Below are positions 42,175 through 50,338 of a stretch of 64,000 bases of DNA, in pieces. The DNA lies in the NCBI GenBank assembly GCA_963811635.1, contig CAWESB010000006.1, positions 62,001-126,000 of the forward strand. The letters run 5' to 3'. The position numbers were made by a program, and so were the translations under genes. The notes below the pieces were generated by a model that saw only the letters and a list, made by a program, of their open reading frames with translations, ran no database searches and was not told the origin of the DNA. Each line of letters begins with the position of its first letter. Position 1 is the stretch's first letter. The DNA is from JAIBJN01 sp963811635. Lineage in GTDB: Bacteria; Actinomycetota; Thermoleophilia; Gaiellales; Gaiellaceae.

Positions 42175-44198
42175 CTCGGCTCCACGGTGACCTCGACGCC
42201 GTGGACGGATGTGCTGTCACCCATGTCCGAGCGTTCCCCGGGGTTGAGGGCGTTGACGTTCTGGCGCGCCGGCTCCCGCTTCGGCCACCGCCCCTTCGGC
42301 GAGTACACCACGCCCGCCGGTACGGCGTCGGACAGGGTCACGACGAGCCGGAGGCTTCCCGTCTCGTTGGCGACGTCGACCTCGTCGCCCTCGCGCAGGC
42401 CCCGCTCGGCTGCATCGTCCGGGTGCACGGCAACCGTCGCCGGGCCGAGGCGGCGGGCAATCTTGGCGTCGTTTGCAAAGCTGTCGTTCAAGAGCCACGG
42501 CGACGCAGGAGACAGGAGCCGCAGGCGCCGGCCTTTGGGCCTCGAGTCGACGAGCGGGAGGGGCACGCGCGGCAGGCCGTCGGCCGCGGCGCCCGCCGAG
42601 GCGAGCTCGACTCGCCCGCTTGGGGTCGGGAACCGCCGGCCGGCGAACTGCACGACCGGCTCGTCGGCGATCGGCACGGTCCCCTTCACCGCGAGCGATT
42701 CGAAGCTCTCGCCGATTCCCGACCGCTCGAGCACAGTTGCGAGCAGCTCGGCGTCGCTCTCGAAGAGCTCTGGCTCGGCGTACCCCATGGCACCAGCCAG
42801 CCTCCGGAAGATCTCCATGTTCGGCAGCGCCTCGCCCAGTGGCTCGACCACCCCGACCTGGGCGGACAGCGTCAGGTTGAAGTACGAGACCACGAGATCG
42901 TCGAACTCGAGGAAGCTCGCCGCCGGCAGGACGTAGTCGGCGAAGTCGGTCGTGTCCGTGGGGAAGAGGTCGACCGCTACGGTGAACAGGTTCTCGCGAG
43001 CAAGCGCTGCGTGCAGGCGCCCCTGCTGCGGATTTGAGGCAGCGATGTTGATGTTCCAGCAGAAGAGGCCGCGCGACCGGTCCGGGTCCTCGAGGCAGTC
43101 CACGAGGTCCATGTGGCTTATCGGGGCAGGCGCCGCAGCGCCGAGGTGCACTCCGGCCAGATAGTCCTCGTCGATCCCACGGGACTGGGCGCCGTTGAGA
43201 TAGAGGAAGCCGGTGCCGGGACGGGAGAGGTTGCCGGTCACCGCCGGGAGGAGCGCGCAGGCGCGCACGACGTTCCCTCCGGTGCGCTGGCGCTGGAGGC
43301 CCTGGCCGAGCCACAAGAGCGATGGGCCGCGGCCGTAACGCCGGGCCGCCTCCTCGATCAACGCCGCGGGAACCCCGGTCACTGATTCCCCCCACGCCGG
43401 CGTGCAGTCGGCGAGCAGGGGCTCGAGCTCGTCCCAGCCGACCGTGTGGTTGCGGACGAACTCCTCGTCGACGAGGCCCTCGCGGGCGATGACATGGAGG
43501 AGGGCGAAGGCCAACGCAGCGTCGCTTCCCGGGAAAGGCTGCAGATGGAGGTCGGCCTGCTCGGCCGTCGGCGTGCGCACCGGGTCGACGACGATCACCG
43601 CTCCCGGCGCTTCCGGCAGCCAGTGGTCGTGGGCGTGCGGCGCGGAGGCCGAAGGGTTTGCGCCCCACACGAGGATGCAGGCCGAATCGCGCGCGGTCGC
43701 CGGGTCGAAACCGTGCACGGACGTCCCGTACACGTACTCGAGCGCGACGTGCCCCGCCTTGTTGCAGATCGTGTCCGGGTCGATCTCGGTAGCGCCGAGG
43801 CGGTGGAAGAAGCGCAGCGGGAAGAAGTAGGAGAGCAACGCGAACGTGCCGGTGTAGTGCGTGTTCAACAGCGTGTGCGCACCTGCGGTCGCGACGATTT
43901 CCTGGAGACGGCCGGCGACCGCCGCAAGCGCCTCGTCCCACGACACGGCCTCGAAGCGGCCCTCGCCCTTCGCGCCGACGCGCCGGAGCGGTCGCGTCAG
44001 GCGCGCCTCGGGGTCGAGGAAGGCGCCGTTGTAGCCGATCGAGCACTTGCGGCAGAGCTTGCCCCGACTCACCGGGTGATCCGGGTCGCCCCGCACGTGC
44101 CGGATCGCCCCGTCCCGCTTCACGACCGCGATCCCGCACGCGTCGTAGCAGTCCCGCGGGCACGTCGTCAGCACCACTTCGTCCACGCGCGTCGCCAC
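42171..44198 (-). CDS. Molybdopterin-dependent oxidoreductase (DMSO reductase/formate dehydrogenase superfamily)
   Basis: A 675-residue Mo/W-bis-MGD enzyme. The N-terminal 4Fe-4S site is C13, C17, C21 (CPRDCYDAC) with C49/C52 in KLCRKC. Further hallmarks are ILVWGANPSASAPHA, GNLSRPGTGFLYLNGAQ, FCWNINIAASNPQ and the C-terminal molydopterin-dinucleotide domain (AVHPDDAAERGLREGD). No TAT signal is present, so it is cytoplasmic. No selenocysteine codon was seen. Acceptor and substrate are unknown; formate, polysulfide or other oxyanions are possible. GTG 44198; divergent from the radical SAM gene across an SOS-type box. Confidence 0.88.
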   Translation of the reverse strand: MATRVDEVVLTTCPRDCYDACGIAVVKRDGAIRHVRGDPDHPVSRGKLCRKCSIGYNGAFLDPEARLTRPLRRVGAKGEGRFEAVSWDEALAAVAGRLQEIVATAGAHTLLNTHYTGTFALLSYFFPLRFFHRLGATEIDPDTICNKAGHVALEYVYGTSVHGFDPATARDSACILVWGANPSASAPHAHDHWLPEAPGAVIVVDPVRTPTAEQADLHLQPFPGSDAALAFALLHVIAREGLVDEEFVRNHTVGWDELEPLLADCTPAWGESVTGVPAALIEEAARRYGRGPSLLWLGQGLQRQRTGGNVVRACALLPAVTGNLSRPGTGFLYLNGAQSRGIDEDYLAGVHLGAAAPAPISHMDLVDCLEDPDRSRGLFCWNINIAASNPQQGRLHAALARENLFTVAVDLFPTDTTDFADYVLPAASFLEFDDLVVSYFNLTLSAQVGVVEPLGEALPNMEIFRRLAGAMGYAEPELFESDAELLATVLERSGIGESFESLAVKGTVPIADEPVVQFAGRRFPTPSGRVELASAGAAADGLPRVPLPLVDSRPKGRRLRLLSPASPWLLNDSFANDAKIARRLGPATVAVHPDDAAERGLREGDEVDVANETGSLRLVVTLSDAVPAGVVYSPKGRWPKREPARQNVNALNPGERSDMGDSTSVHGVEVTVEPS

Positions 44199-44252
44199 AT
44201 CGTGAGGTCTACCACCCCTCGGAGGGCGTGTGAAGGAGTCTCACCGGGAATA

Positions 44253-44271
44253 CGAACATATGTTCTATACT
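44253..44271 (+). promoter_or_regulatory. LexA/SOS-type box overlapping a -10 element
   Basis: CGAACATATGTTCT (44253-44266) contains the perfect 12-bp palindrome GAACATATGTTC and matches the Gram-positive/actinobacterial LexA box (CGAAC-N4-GTTCG type). TATACT at 44266-44271 is a good -10, and its last bases are 10 from the GTG of the radical SAM gene, so the transcript would be nearly leaderless. LexA bound here would block polymerase. The same site lies 55 bases from the divergent molybdopterin oxidoreductase start. Confidence 0.65.
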
Positions 44272-44281
44272 CGAGGAAGAC

Positions 44282-45190
44282 GTGGCCCGCGCCCAGTACC
44301 TCGAAGACACGTGCAAGTCGGCTCTGAACCGGGTCCCGGAGATGAGCCGCATCCCCTTCCGCTGGACTGTGAACCCGTACCGCGGGTGTACGCATAGCTG
44401 CCACTACTGCTTCGCCCGCGCGTTCCACAGCTACCTGGACCTGGGGGTCGGCGACGACTTCTCCTCGAAGATCGTCGTCAAGACGAACGTCGTCGAGGTG
44501 CTGCGGCGCGAGCTCGCGTCGCCGCGCTGGGACGGGGAGACGATCGCCATGGGGACTGCGACCGACCCCTACCAGCATTGCGAGGGCCGCTACCGGCTCA
44601 CGCGCGGCCTCGTCGAGGCGCTTGCCGACTTCGAGAACCCGCTCTCGATCCTGACGAAGTCGACGCTGATCGTTCGTGACCTCGAGGCGTACCGCCGGCT
44701 CAACGAGGTCGCGCCGCTCACCGTCTCGATGAGTGTCGGCACCCTGGACGAGGAGGTGCGCCGCGTCGTCGAGCCGGGGACGCCGCCGGGCCGCAAGCGC
44801 CTCGAGATCCTCAGCCGCTTCGCGGAGGCAGGCATCCGGACGGGCGTGCTCGTCGCGCCGGTCCTGCCGGGCCTGACCGACGACGAGGAGCACCTGGACG
44901 AGGTTCTGGCCGCCTGCTCCGATGCGGGCGTCTCCTGGGCGTCGGTGATCGTCCTGCACGTGCGGCCGGCGATCAGGGAGCACTTCATGCCATGGATGAA
45001 GCAGGCCTATCCGTGGCTCTACCCGCGCTACGTCGAGCTCTACGGCGGCCGCGCCTACGCCCCGAAGGCATACCAGGAGGGCGTGAGCGAGCGCTTCGCC
45101 CGTCTGCGCCTGCGTCACGGCCTCTCCCCCACGGGCGGGGGGAGACCCGTCCCGCGCCGACGGCAGGAGCAACTAGCCTTGGCGCTCTGA
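44282..45190 (+). CDS. Rv2578c-family radical SAM protein (SplB-like)
   Basis: A 302-residue radical SAM enzyme. The cluster motif is C36-x3-C40-x2-C43 (GCTHSCHYCFARAFHSYLD), and NPYRGC precedes it as in the SplB-like/Rv2578c group. Further SAM-binding segments are MGTATDPYQHCEGRY and TVSMSVGT. The group is associated with DNA-damage contexts. GTG 44282 follows GAGGAAGA and sits directly behind a LexA-type box. Its stop overlaps the DUF72 start (CTGA). Predicted role: radical-based repair or modification of DNA or RNA; the substrate is unproven. Confidence 0.88.
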   Translation: MARAQYLEDTCKSALNRVPEMSRIPFRWTVNPYRGCTHSCHYCFARAFHSYLDLGVGDDFSSKIVVKTNVVEVLRRELASPRWDGETIAMGTATDPYQHCEGRYRLTRGLVEALADFENPLSILTKSTLIVRDLEAYRRLNEVAPLTVSMSVGTLDEEVRRVVEPGTPPGRKRLEILSRFAEAGIRTGVLVAPVLPGLTDDEEHLDEVLAACSDAGVSWASVIVLHVRPAIREHFMPWMKQAYPWLYPRYVELYGGRAYAPKAYQEGVSERFARLRLRHGLSPTGGGRPVPRRRQEQLALAL

Positions 45191-46116
45191 GCGCCCCAAT
45201 TCGCATCGGCACGTGCTCGTGGGCGGACGACGCCCTCACGAAGCACTGGTATCCCAAGGAGGTCAAGTCGGCCGAGGCCCGGCTCCGCTACTACGCGGAG
45301 CGGTTCTCGACGGTCGAGGTCGACTCCACCTACTACCGGCTACCCGACGAGACCATGGTCTCCCGCTGGGAGCAGCGGACGCCGGACGGGTTCGTCATGC
45401 ATGTGAAGGCCTTCGGCGTCATGACCCGCCACCCCGTGAAGGCCGAGCAGCTCCCGCCGGACATGCGGGAGGCGGCCCCGGTCGACGACCGCGGCCGGGT
45501 CGACCGTCCGCCACGCGAGTTCCGTGCCGAGGTTTTCCGCCGCTTCCACCAGGCGCTCGAGCCGCTGCGCGAGACCGGGAAGCTGGGCGGCATCCTCCTC
45601 CAATTTCCCCCGTACGTCGTCTACAAGGATCTGTCCTTCGACTATCTGCGGTGGGCCGTCGAGCAGCTCGACGGCGATCGAGCCCTGGTCGAGTTCCGCC
45701 ACCGGAGCTGGCTGGACGAGGAGAATCGCGACTCGACCCTGGCCTTCCTGGAGGAGCTCGGCGCCTCGCACGTCGTCGTCGACGCGCCGAAGACGGACGC
45801 CAAGAACCTCGTCCCCACGGTCATCGCCGCCACCAGCCCGCTCGCGTACGTGCGCTTCCACGGCCGCAACGCCGGCACCTGGAACGCCCGCGGCGGCAGC
45901 GCCAGCGACCGCTTCGACTACCTCTACTCCGACGAGGAGCTCGAGGAGTGGGTCGAGCCCCTCCAGCAGCTCGGGAAGAACTCGGACGAGGTGTACGTCC
46001 TGTTCAACAACAACCGGTGGAACCGGACGCCGCAGGGTGAGCTCATGGCGCAGGCGCCGGCGAATGCGGCAACGTTGCAAGGGATCCTGAACTTTTCAGG
46101 GGTTCCAACCGTCTAA
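45187..46116 (+). CDS. DUF72-family TIM-barrel protein, CTG start
   Basis: A 309-residue DUF72 protein (YecE-like). The family signature IRIGTCSWADDALTKHWYP begins five residues after the start. ERFSTVEVDSTYYRLP, FVMHVKAFGVMTRHP, GILLQFPP, VEFRHRSWLDE and YVRFHGRNAGTW are all conserved. No ATG/GTG/TTG lies near; CTG 45187 overlaps the radical SAM stop as CTGA (an ATT at the IRIG codons is the alternative). It is translationally coupled to the SOS-controlled radical SAM gene, so DUF72 may also act in damage recovery. Biochemical activity unknown. Confidence 0.86.
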   Translation: MSAPIRIGTCSWADDALTKHWYPKEVKSAEARLRYYAERFSTVEVDSTYYRLPDETMVSRWEQRTPDGFVMHVKAFGVMTRHPVKAEQLPPDMREAAPVDDRGRVDRPPREFRAEVFRRFHQALEPLRETGKLGGILLQFPPYVVYKDLSFDYLRWAVEQLDGDRALVEFRHRSWLDEENRDSTLAFLEELGASHVVVDAPKTDAKNLVPTVIAATSPLAYVRFHGRNAGTWNARGGSASDRFDYLYSDEELEEWVEPLQQLGKNSDEVYVLFNNNRWNRTPQGELMAQAPANAATLQGILNFSGVPTV

Positions 46117-46166
46117 GCCGTGGACTACCGTTCAAGTCAGAGGGAAGTTCAGCCGATGGGAGTACG

Positions 46167-46775
46167 GTGGGGAGCCGTCTAGGCACACACGCTCTTTGGA
46201 CCGTCGCGCTCAGCGCGGTCATCACGCTGCTTGCGCTGGCGCCGATGATCCTGCCGGGAGATCGGCCTCTGGACAGCCTTCCGGCCCCGCTTCGCGGAAC
46301 CGCGCAGGCGGGCGAGATCGTCGCCGACGCTCTGACTGCCTCCCCACCCCCGAAGTCGGCCTCCGAAGCGCCCTCGCCCCCACCGAGCGCGCCCACGACG
46401 TCGTCGAACGGGATCCTCGGAGACACCGCTTCGTCCGGCTCTTCAGGCGGCTCGGTGGACGGCCCCGACCGCTCCGGCGGCGGTGGCACGTCCGGGCGCC
46501 CAGGCGGCGGTCCACAGCCTCCCCCGAACGAGCCGCCGCTGCCTCCGCACGAACAGCCGCAGCCCGGTCGGCCCCCGACCGGCGGCAAGCCCGATCGCGC
46601 CGCCGAGAAGGAGAAGCGCCGGGAGGAGAAGGCCGATAAGCGCGAGGAGCGCAAGGCCGAGAAGGAGAAGCGGCGCGAGGAGAAGCAGGACCGGCGGGAC
46701 GAGAAGCGGGCCGAGAAGGACAAGCGCAGCGGCGAGAAGCAGGCCGACAAGGAGAAGCGGAAGAACCGGGACTAG
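46167..46775 (+). CDS. Membrane-anchored protein with Pro-rich linker and charged KR/E tail
   Basis: A 202-residue low-complexity protein. A single hydrophobic segment near the N-terminus (ALWTVALSAVITLLALAPMI) serves as anchor or uncleaved signal. It is followed by Ser/Pro- and Gly-rich disorder (GGGGTSGRPGGGPQPPPNE) and about 65 residues of alternating Lys/Arg and Glu (EKEKRREEKADKREERKAEK) likely to form a single charged alpha-helix. GTG start at 46167 is uncertain. Function unknown. It might be a cell-envelope spacer or scaffold, but that is only a guess from composition. Confidence 0.5.
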   Translation: MGSRLGTHALWTVALSAVITLLALAPMILPGDRPLDSLPAPLRGTAQAGEIVADALTASPPPKSASEAPSPPPSAPTTSSNGILGDTASSGSSGGSVDGPDRSGGGGTSGRPGGGPQPPPNEPPLPPHEQPQPGRPPTGGKPDRAAEKEKRREEKADKREERKAEKEKRREEKQDRRDEKRAEKDKRSGEKQADKEKRKNRD

Positions 46776-46817
46776 CGACTGCGCGCTCCTCACAGGCGGC
46801 CTGTCTAAGCTCAATTC

Positions 46818-47468
46818 GTGAGCGTCGAGCGAAGTTCCATCGTCCACCGCGTGCGTCCGGCCGCCGGCACGCCGGCCGGCGCACTCGTCCTCATGCACGG
46901 CCGCGGAGCCGACGAGCTCGACCTCGCACCGCTCGTCGACATCCTCGACCCGGAGCAGCGCCTCGTCGGGCTCGTGCCGCGCGGGCCGCTGGCGCTTCCC
47001 CCGGGCGGCGCGCACTGGTACATCGTCCGGGAGCTCGGCTACCCGGACCAGGCGACTTTCCTGGACACGGTCGCGCAGGTCTCGGACTGGCTCGACGGGG
47101 CCCTGACGGAGGTCGGCGTCGGGCAGGAGAGGACGGTGTTCGGCGGCTTCTCCCAGGGCGCGGTCATGTCGTATGCGCTCGGCCTGGCTGCGGGACGGCC
47201 GCGACCGGCCGGCATCCTCGCGATGAGCGGGTTTATCCCCACCGCGGACGGATTCGAGCTCGACCCCGAGAGCCGGGCGGGCCTGCCCGTCTCCATCTCG
47301 CACGGCACCTACGACCCGGTCATCGGCGTCGAGTTCGGCCGCGAGGCCCGCGATCGGCTCGACGAGGCGGGTCTCGACGTCACCTACCGCGAGGACCCGG
47401 TGGCGCACCAGATCGCCCCGGCCGCGGTGGCCCAGTCCCGCGCGGTCCTGCAGCAGGCGCTGCCCTAG
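46818..47468 (+). CDS. Phospholipase/carboxylesterase-family alpha/beta hydrolase
   Basis: A 216-residue esterase of the YpfH/carboxylesterase 2 group. The fold opens with ALVLMHGRGADELDLAPL (oxyanion loop HGRG), the nucleophile elbow is FGGFSQGAVMS, the Asp lies in SHGTYDPVI and the His in EDPVAHQIAP. The triad is complete. It acts on small acyl esters or lysophospholipids; no signal peptide, so cytoplasmic. GTG 46818. The stop shares four bases with the convergent trkH stop. Confidence 0.9.
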   Translation: MSVERSSIVHRVRPAAGTPAGALVLMHGRGADELDLAPLVDILDPEQRLVGLVPRGPLALPPGGAHWYIVRELGYPDQATFLDTVAQVSDWLDGALTEVGVGQERTVFGGFSQGAVMSYALGLAAGRPRPAGILAMSGFIPTADGFELDPESRAGLPVSISHGTYDPVIGVEFGREARDRLDEAGLDVTYREDPVAHQIAPAAVAQSRAVLQQALP

Positions 47469-48976
47469 GCGCGCCAGTAGGCCCGGGTCAGGAGCGCGAC
47501 CACTGGCACGATCTCGAGCCGGCCGAGCCACATGAGCCCGGTCATGATCCCGATCGAGACGTCGCTGAACGGCTCGAAGGAGCCCATCGGCCCGGCGAAG
47601 CCGAAGGCCGGCCCCACGTTCCCCAGCGTGGTCGCAGAGGCCGCGAGGGCGTCGAAGGGAGAGAGCTCGAGGTCGACCCTGTGGGCATCGAGCAGGAGCA
47701 GGAGCGCGCCGGCGACGAAGATCCCGACGTAGATCAGCACGAACGCGATCACGGCGCGCACGGTCCGCTCGTCGATCGCCACGCGGTTGAGGCGGATGGG
47801 CGCGACGTACTCGGGGTGCATCGCCTGATCGAGCTCCCGCCGGAGGACGCGGCCGATGACAAGATGGCGGACGACCTTGATCGACCCCGCCGTCGACCCT
47901 GCGGAGCCGCCGGGGAACATGAGGGCGACGATCAGCATGGCCGCCGCCGGCGCCAGCAGGAGCCACTCGTTGAAGTCGGTGTTGGCGAACCCGGTGGTCG
48001 TCATGATCGAGACCGTCTGGAAGGCCGCCTGCCTGATCGCCTCCTCGCCCTCGCTGATGCCCGCGTCCCAGAGGATCACGGTGAGGACGACGGAGGCCAG
48101 CAGCATCAGGCCGACGTAGAGCCGGAACTCCTCGTCGCGGGCGAGCGCGACGGGCTTCCGGCGCACGAACGCCTTGTAGAGCAGCGCGAAGTTGGCGCCG
48201 GCGATCGCCATGAACACGGCGATCACCCACTGAGAAGCCGGCGCGTAGGGCTCTATGGACCTGGGGTCGACGCCGAAGCCGCCCGTCGGCATAGCCGCGA
48301 AGGTGGTCCCGACCGCGTCGAACAGGTGCATCCGCTCGTCGATCCCGGTCCATCCGAACGTGGCGAGGATGAGGATCATGAGCGCCGTCAGGCCGACGTA
48401 GAGGAACCAGAGGCGGCGCGCCGTGTCCCGGATCGATGCCGTCAGCGTCTCCAGTTCTGGGCCCGGAGCCTCCGACTCCATCAGCTGGCGCCCGCCGACC
48501 CGGAGCCGCGGCAGGACGGCGAGCGCGAGGACGATGATCCCCATCCCGCCGAGCCACTGGCTGAACTGCCGCCACATCAGCAGCGAGCGCGGCAGCCCGG
48601 GGATGTCCGTGAGGACGCTCGAGCCCGTCGTCGTCATCCCGGACATCGCCTCGAAGAGGTCGTCGACGGGACGCGCGTACTGATCCTCGCCGGAGAGCAG
48701 GTAGGGCAACCCGACGACGGCCGCGCCCAGGAGCCACGTGAGCGCGACGACGAGGAACCCCTCGCGAATGCCGACCTGCTGCTTGCCCCTCGTCGCGAGC
48801 TCCAGGCCCCAGCCGCCGAGCCCCGCGACGGCGCCCGAGGCGACGAAGGGCCAGACCGGCTCCGAATACCCGATCGCGAGCGCGATCGGGAAGAGGAAGG
48901 CGAGCGAGAGGTACTTGAGCAACGCCCCGACGAGGTTGAGCGCCGCGCCGACCTCGACGTTCACCCGGCGACGCAC
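47465..48976 (-). CDS. trkH: Potassium uptake protein TrkH (transmembrane subunit)
   Basis: A 503-residue TrkH/KtrB-type potassium transporter subunit. The four P-loop selectivity-filter segments are visible in order: AMSGMTTTGSSVLTD, FAAMPTGGFGVDPR, SIMTTTGFANTDFNEW and ATTLGNVGPAFGFAG. About ten transmembrane helices and the cytoplasmic linker RRELDQAMHPEYVAPIR are present. It needs the regulatory TrkA subunit, which is encoded immediately upstream (its stop adjoins the trkH GTG at 48976). Role: low-affinity K+ uptake and osmotic homeostasis. Confidence 0.94.
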   Translation of the reverse strand: MRRRVNVEVGAALNLVGALLKYLSLAFLFPIALAIGYSEPVWPFVASGAVAGLGGWGLELATRGKQQVGIREGFLVVALTWLLGAAVVGLPYLLSGEDQYARPVDDLFEAMSGMTTTGSSVLTDIPGLPRSLLMWRQFSQWLGGMGIIVLALAVLPRLRVGGRQLMESEAPGPELETLTASIRDTARRLWFLYVGLTALMILILATFGWTGIDERMHLFDAVGTTFAAMPTGGFGVDPRSIEPYAPASQWVIAVFMAIAGANFALLYKAFVRRKPVALARDEEFRLYVGLMLLASVVLTVILWDAGISEGEEAIRQAAFQTVSIMTTTGFANTDFNEWLLLAPAAAMLIVALMFPGGSAGSTAGSIKVVRHLVIGRVLRRELDQAMHPEYVAPIRLNRVAIDERTVRAVIAFVLIYVGIFVAGALLLLLDAHRVDLELSPFDALAASATTLGNVGPAFGFAGPMGSFEPFSDVSIGIMTGLMWLGRLEIVPVVALLTRAYWRA

Positions 48977-50325
48977 TTAGAGCGCCTTCTCGACCTCGGC
49001 CACGCGGCGGGACTCGGTGAAGATGATCGCCCGGTCGCCCGGCTCGAGCTGGTCCTCGCCGTGAGGGAAGATCACCGTGCCGTCGCGGACGATTGCGCCG
49101 ATCAGCGAGCCCGTCATCGGCAGCGACTTGAAGGGCGTGCGCACGAGCTTGCTGGTCTCGCGGACGGTGATGTCGAGGATCTCGAAGCGGTCGCCTTCGA
49201 GCATCGCCAGCTGGCGGATGCGCGGGTCGTGCGCAAAGCGGACGATCTCTTCGGCTGTGACCGAGCGCGGGTTGACGGCCACGTCGATCCCGGCCCGCTC
49301 GAACACCTCGACGGACGCCGGCTCGTGGACGATCCCAATCGTGAAGCCGATGCCGTGCACTTTCGCGAGCATCGCCGCATAGAGGTTCTTCGAGTCCTCG
49401 CGCATCGCGAAGACGGCCGCGCTCGCCTGGCCGATCCGCTCGCGCTCGAGGAAGTCGGTGTCCACGCCGGTCGCGTAGTAGACGCGGGCGCCGCGGCAAC
49501 TCCTCGGCGACCTCGCGCGCCCGCTCCTCCCGCGACTCGACGAGGCGGACGCGGATGCGCTGGTCGAGGAGAACGCGGGCGATCTCGAGGCCGGTCGCGC
49601 CGGCGCCGAAGATGACGACGTCGTCGAAGGTCTGGTCGCTGCCGGGCCATGATCGTCCCCCACTCCCGCGCGGCGTCGGGCGAGCCGATGACGATGATCC
49701 GGTCGCCGGGCAGGATCGACTCGTCGCCCCGCGGGACGAGCACCCGGTCGCTGCGGATGATGCTCGCGACCTTCGAGTCCACCGGGATCGTCGCCTCTTT
49801 GAGCGGCACGCCGACGAGGCGCTCGTACGCCTCGCTCGTCGATTCGGGCGGCCGGTCGCGAGGGACGTCGAACTCGACGATCTGCACCTGGCCTTCGGCG
49901 AAGACGTCGGTCTGCTTCGCGGCCGGGACGCCGATCGTCTGGGAGACGGCGCGCGCGGTCTCCAGCTCCGAGGAGACCATGAAGTCGACCTCGATCTGGC
50001 GCTCCTGCCACGCCTCCAGGTACTCGGGGTTCGAGGTACGGACGATCGTCTGCGTGTCCGAAAGCTTCTTCGCAAGCGTCGCGGCGACGAGATTGATCTC
50101 GTCGCGGGAGGTGCAGGCGATCATCAGCGCCGCCCGGTCGATGCCCGCCTCCTGGAGCACCCGCCTCGTGGCGCCGTTCCCCTTCACCGTCCGCACGTCG
50201 TAGCGGTACGAGATGGACTGCAGCCGGGCGGCGTCCAGGTCGATGACCGTGACCTGGTGGTCTTCGTGCAGGGCCTCGACGATGGTTGCGCCGACCTGCC
50301 CGGCGCCGAGCACGACGATCTTCAT
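48977..50325 (-). pseudogene. trkA: TrkA potassium-channel regulator disrupted by two frameshifts
   Basis: ATG 50325 begins a typical TrkA: KIVVLGAGQVGATIVEAL Rossmann motif, GNGATRRVLQEAG, and a TrkA-C domain to PDAAREWGTIMA. Near 49644-49646 (one extra base in a G run on the plus strand) the frame changes, and the second RCK domain continues as DQTFDDVVIFGAGATGLEIA. A second single-base shift near 49490-49500 (GC-rich GGCGCCGCGG) moves it again, to YYATGVDTDFLERERIGQ and the final TrkA-C (FKSLPMTGSLIGAIVRDG) ending at TAA 48977. All domains are otherwise intact (about 449 residues if repaired). Sequence errors or recent inactivation are both possible; trkH downstream is intact. Confidence 0.85.
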
Positions 50326-50338
50326 GGCCTGCGAGAGC

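Noticed and set aside
44992..45186. N-terminal extension of DUF72 from an ATG inside the radical SAM gene
   Set aside because: The added 65 residues are an out-of-frame shadow of the radical SAM C-terminus; the DUF72 family begins at IRIGT.
46443..50075. A 1210-codon minus-strand open frame across trkA, trkH and the esterase
   Set aside because: It contains only a short stretch of TrkA homology between two frameshifts; the rest is shadow reading of trkH and of the plus-strand genes.
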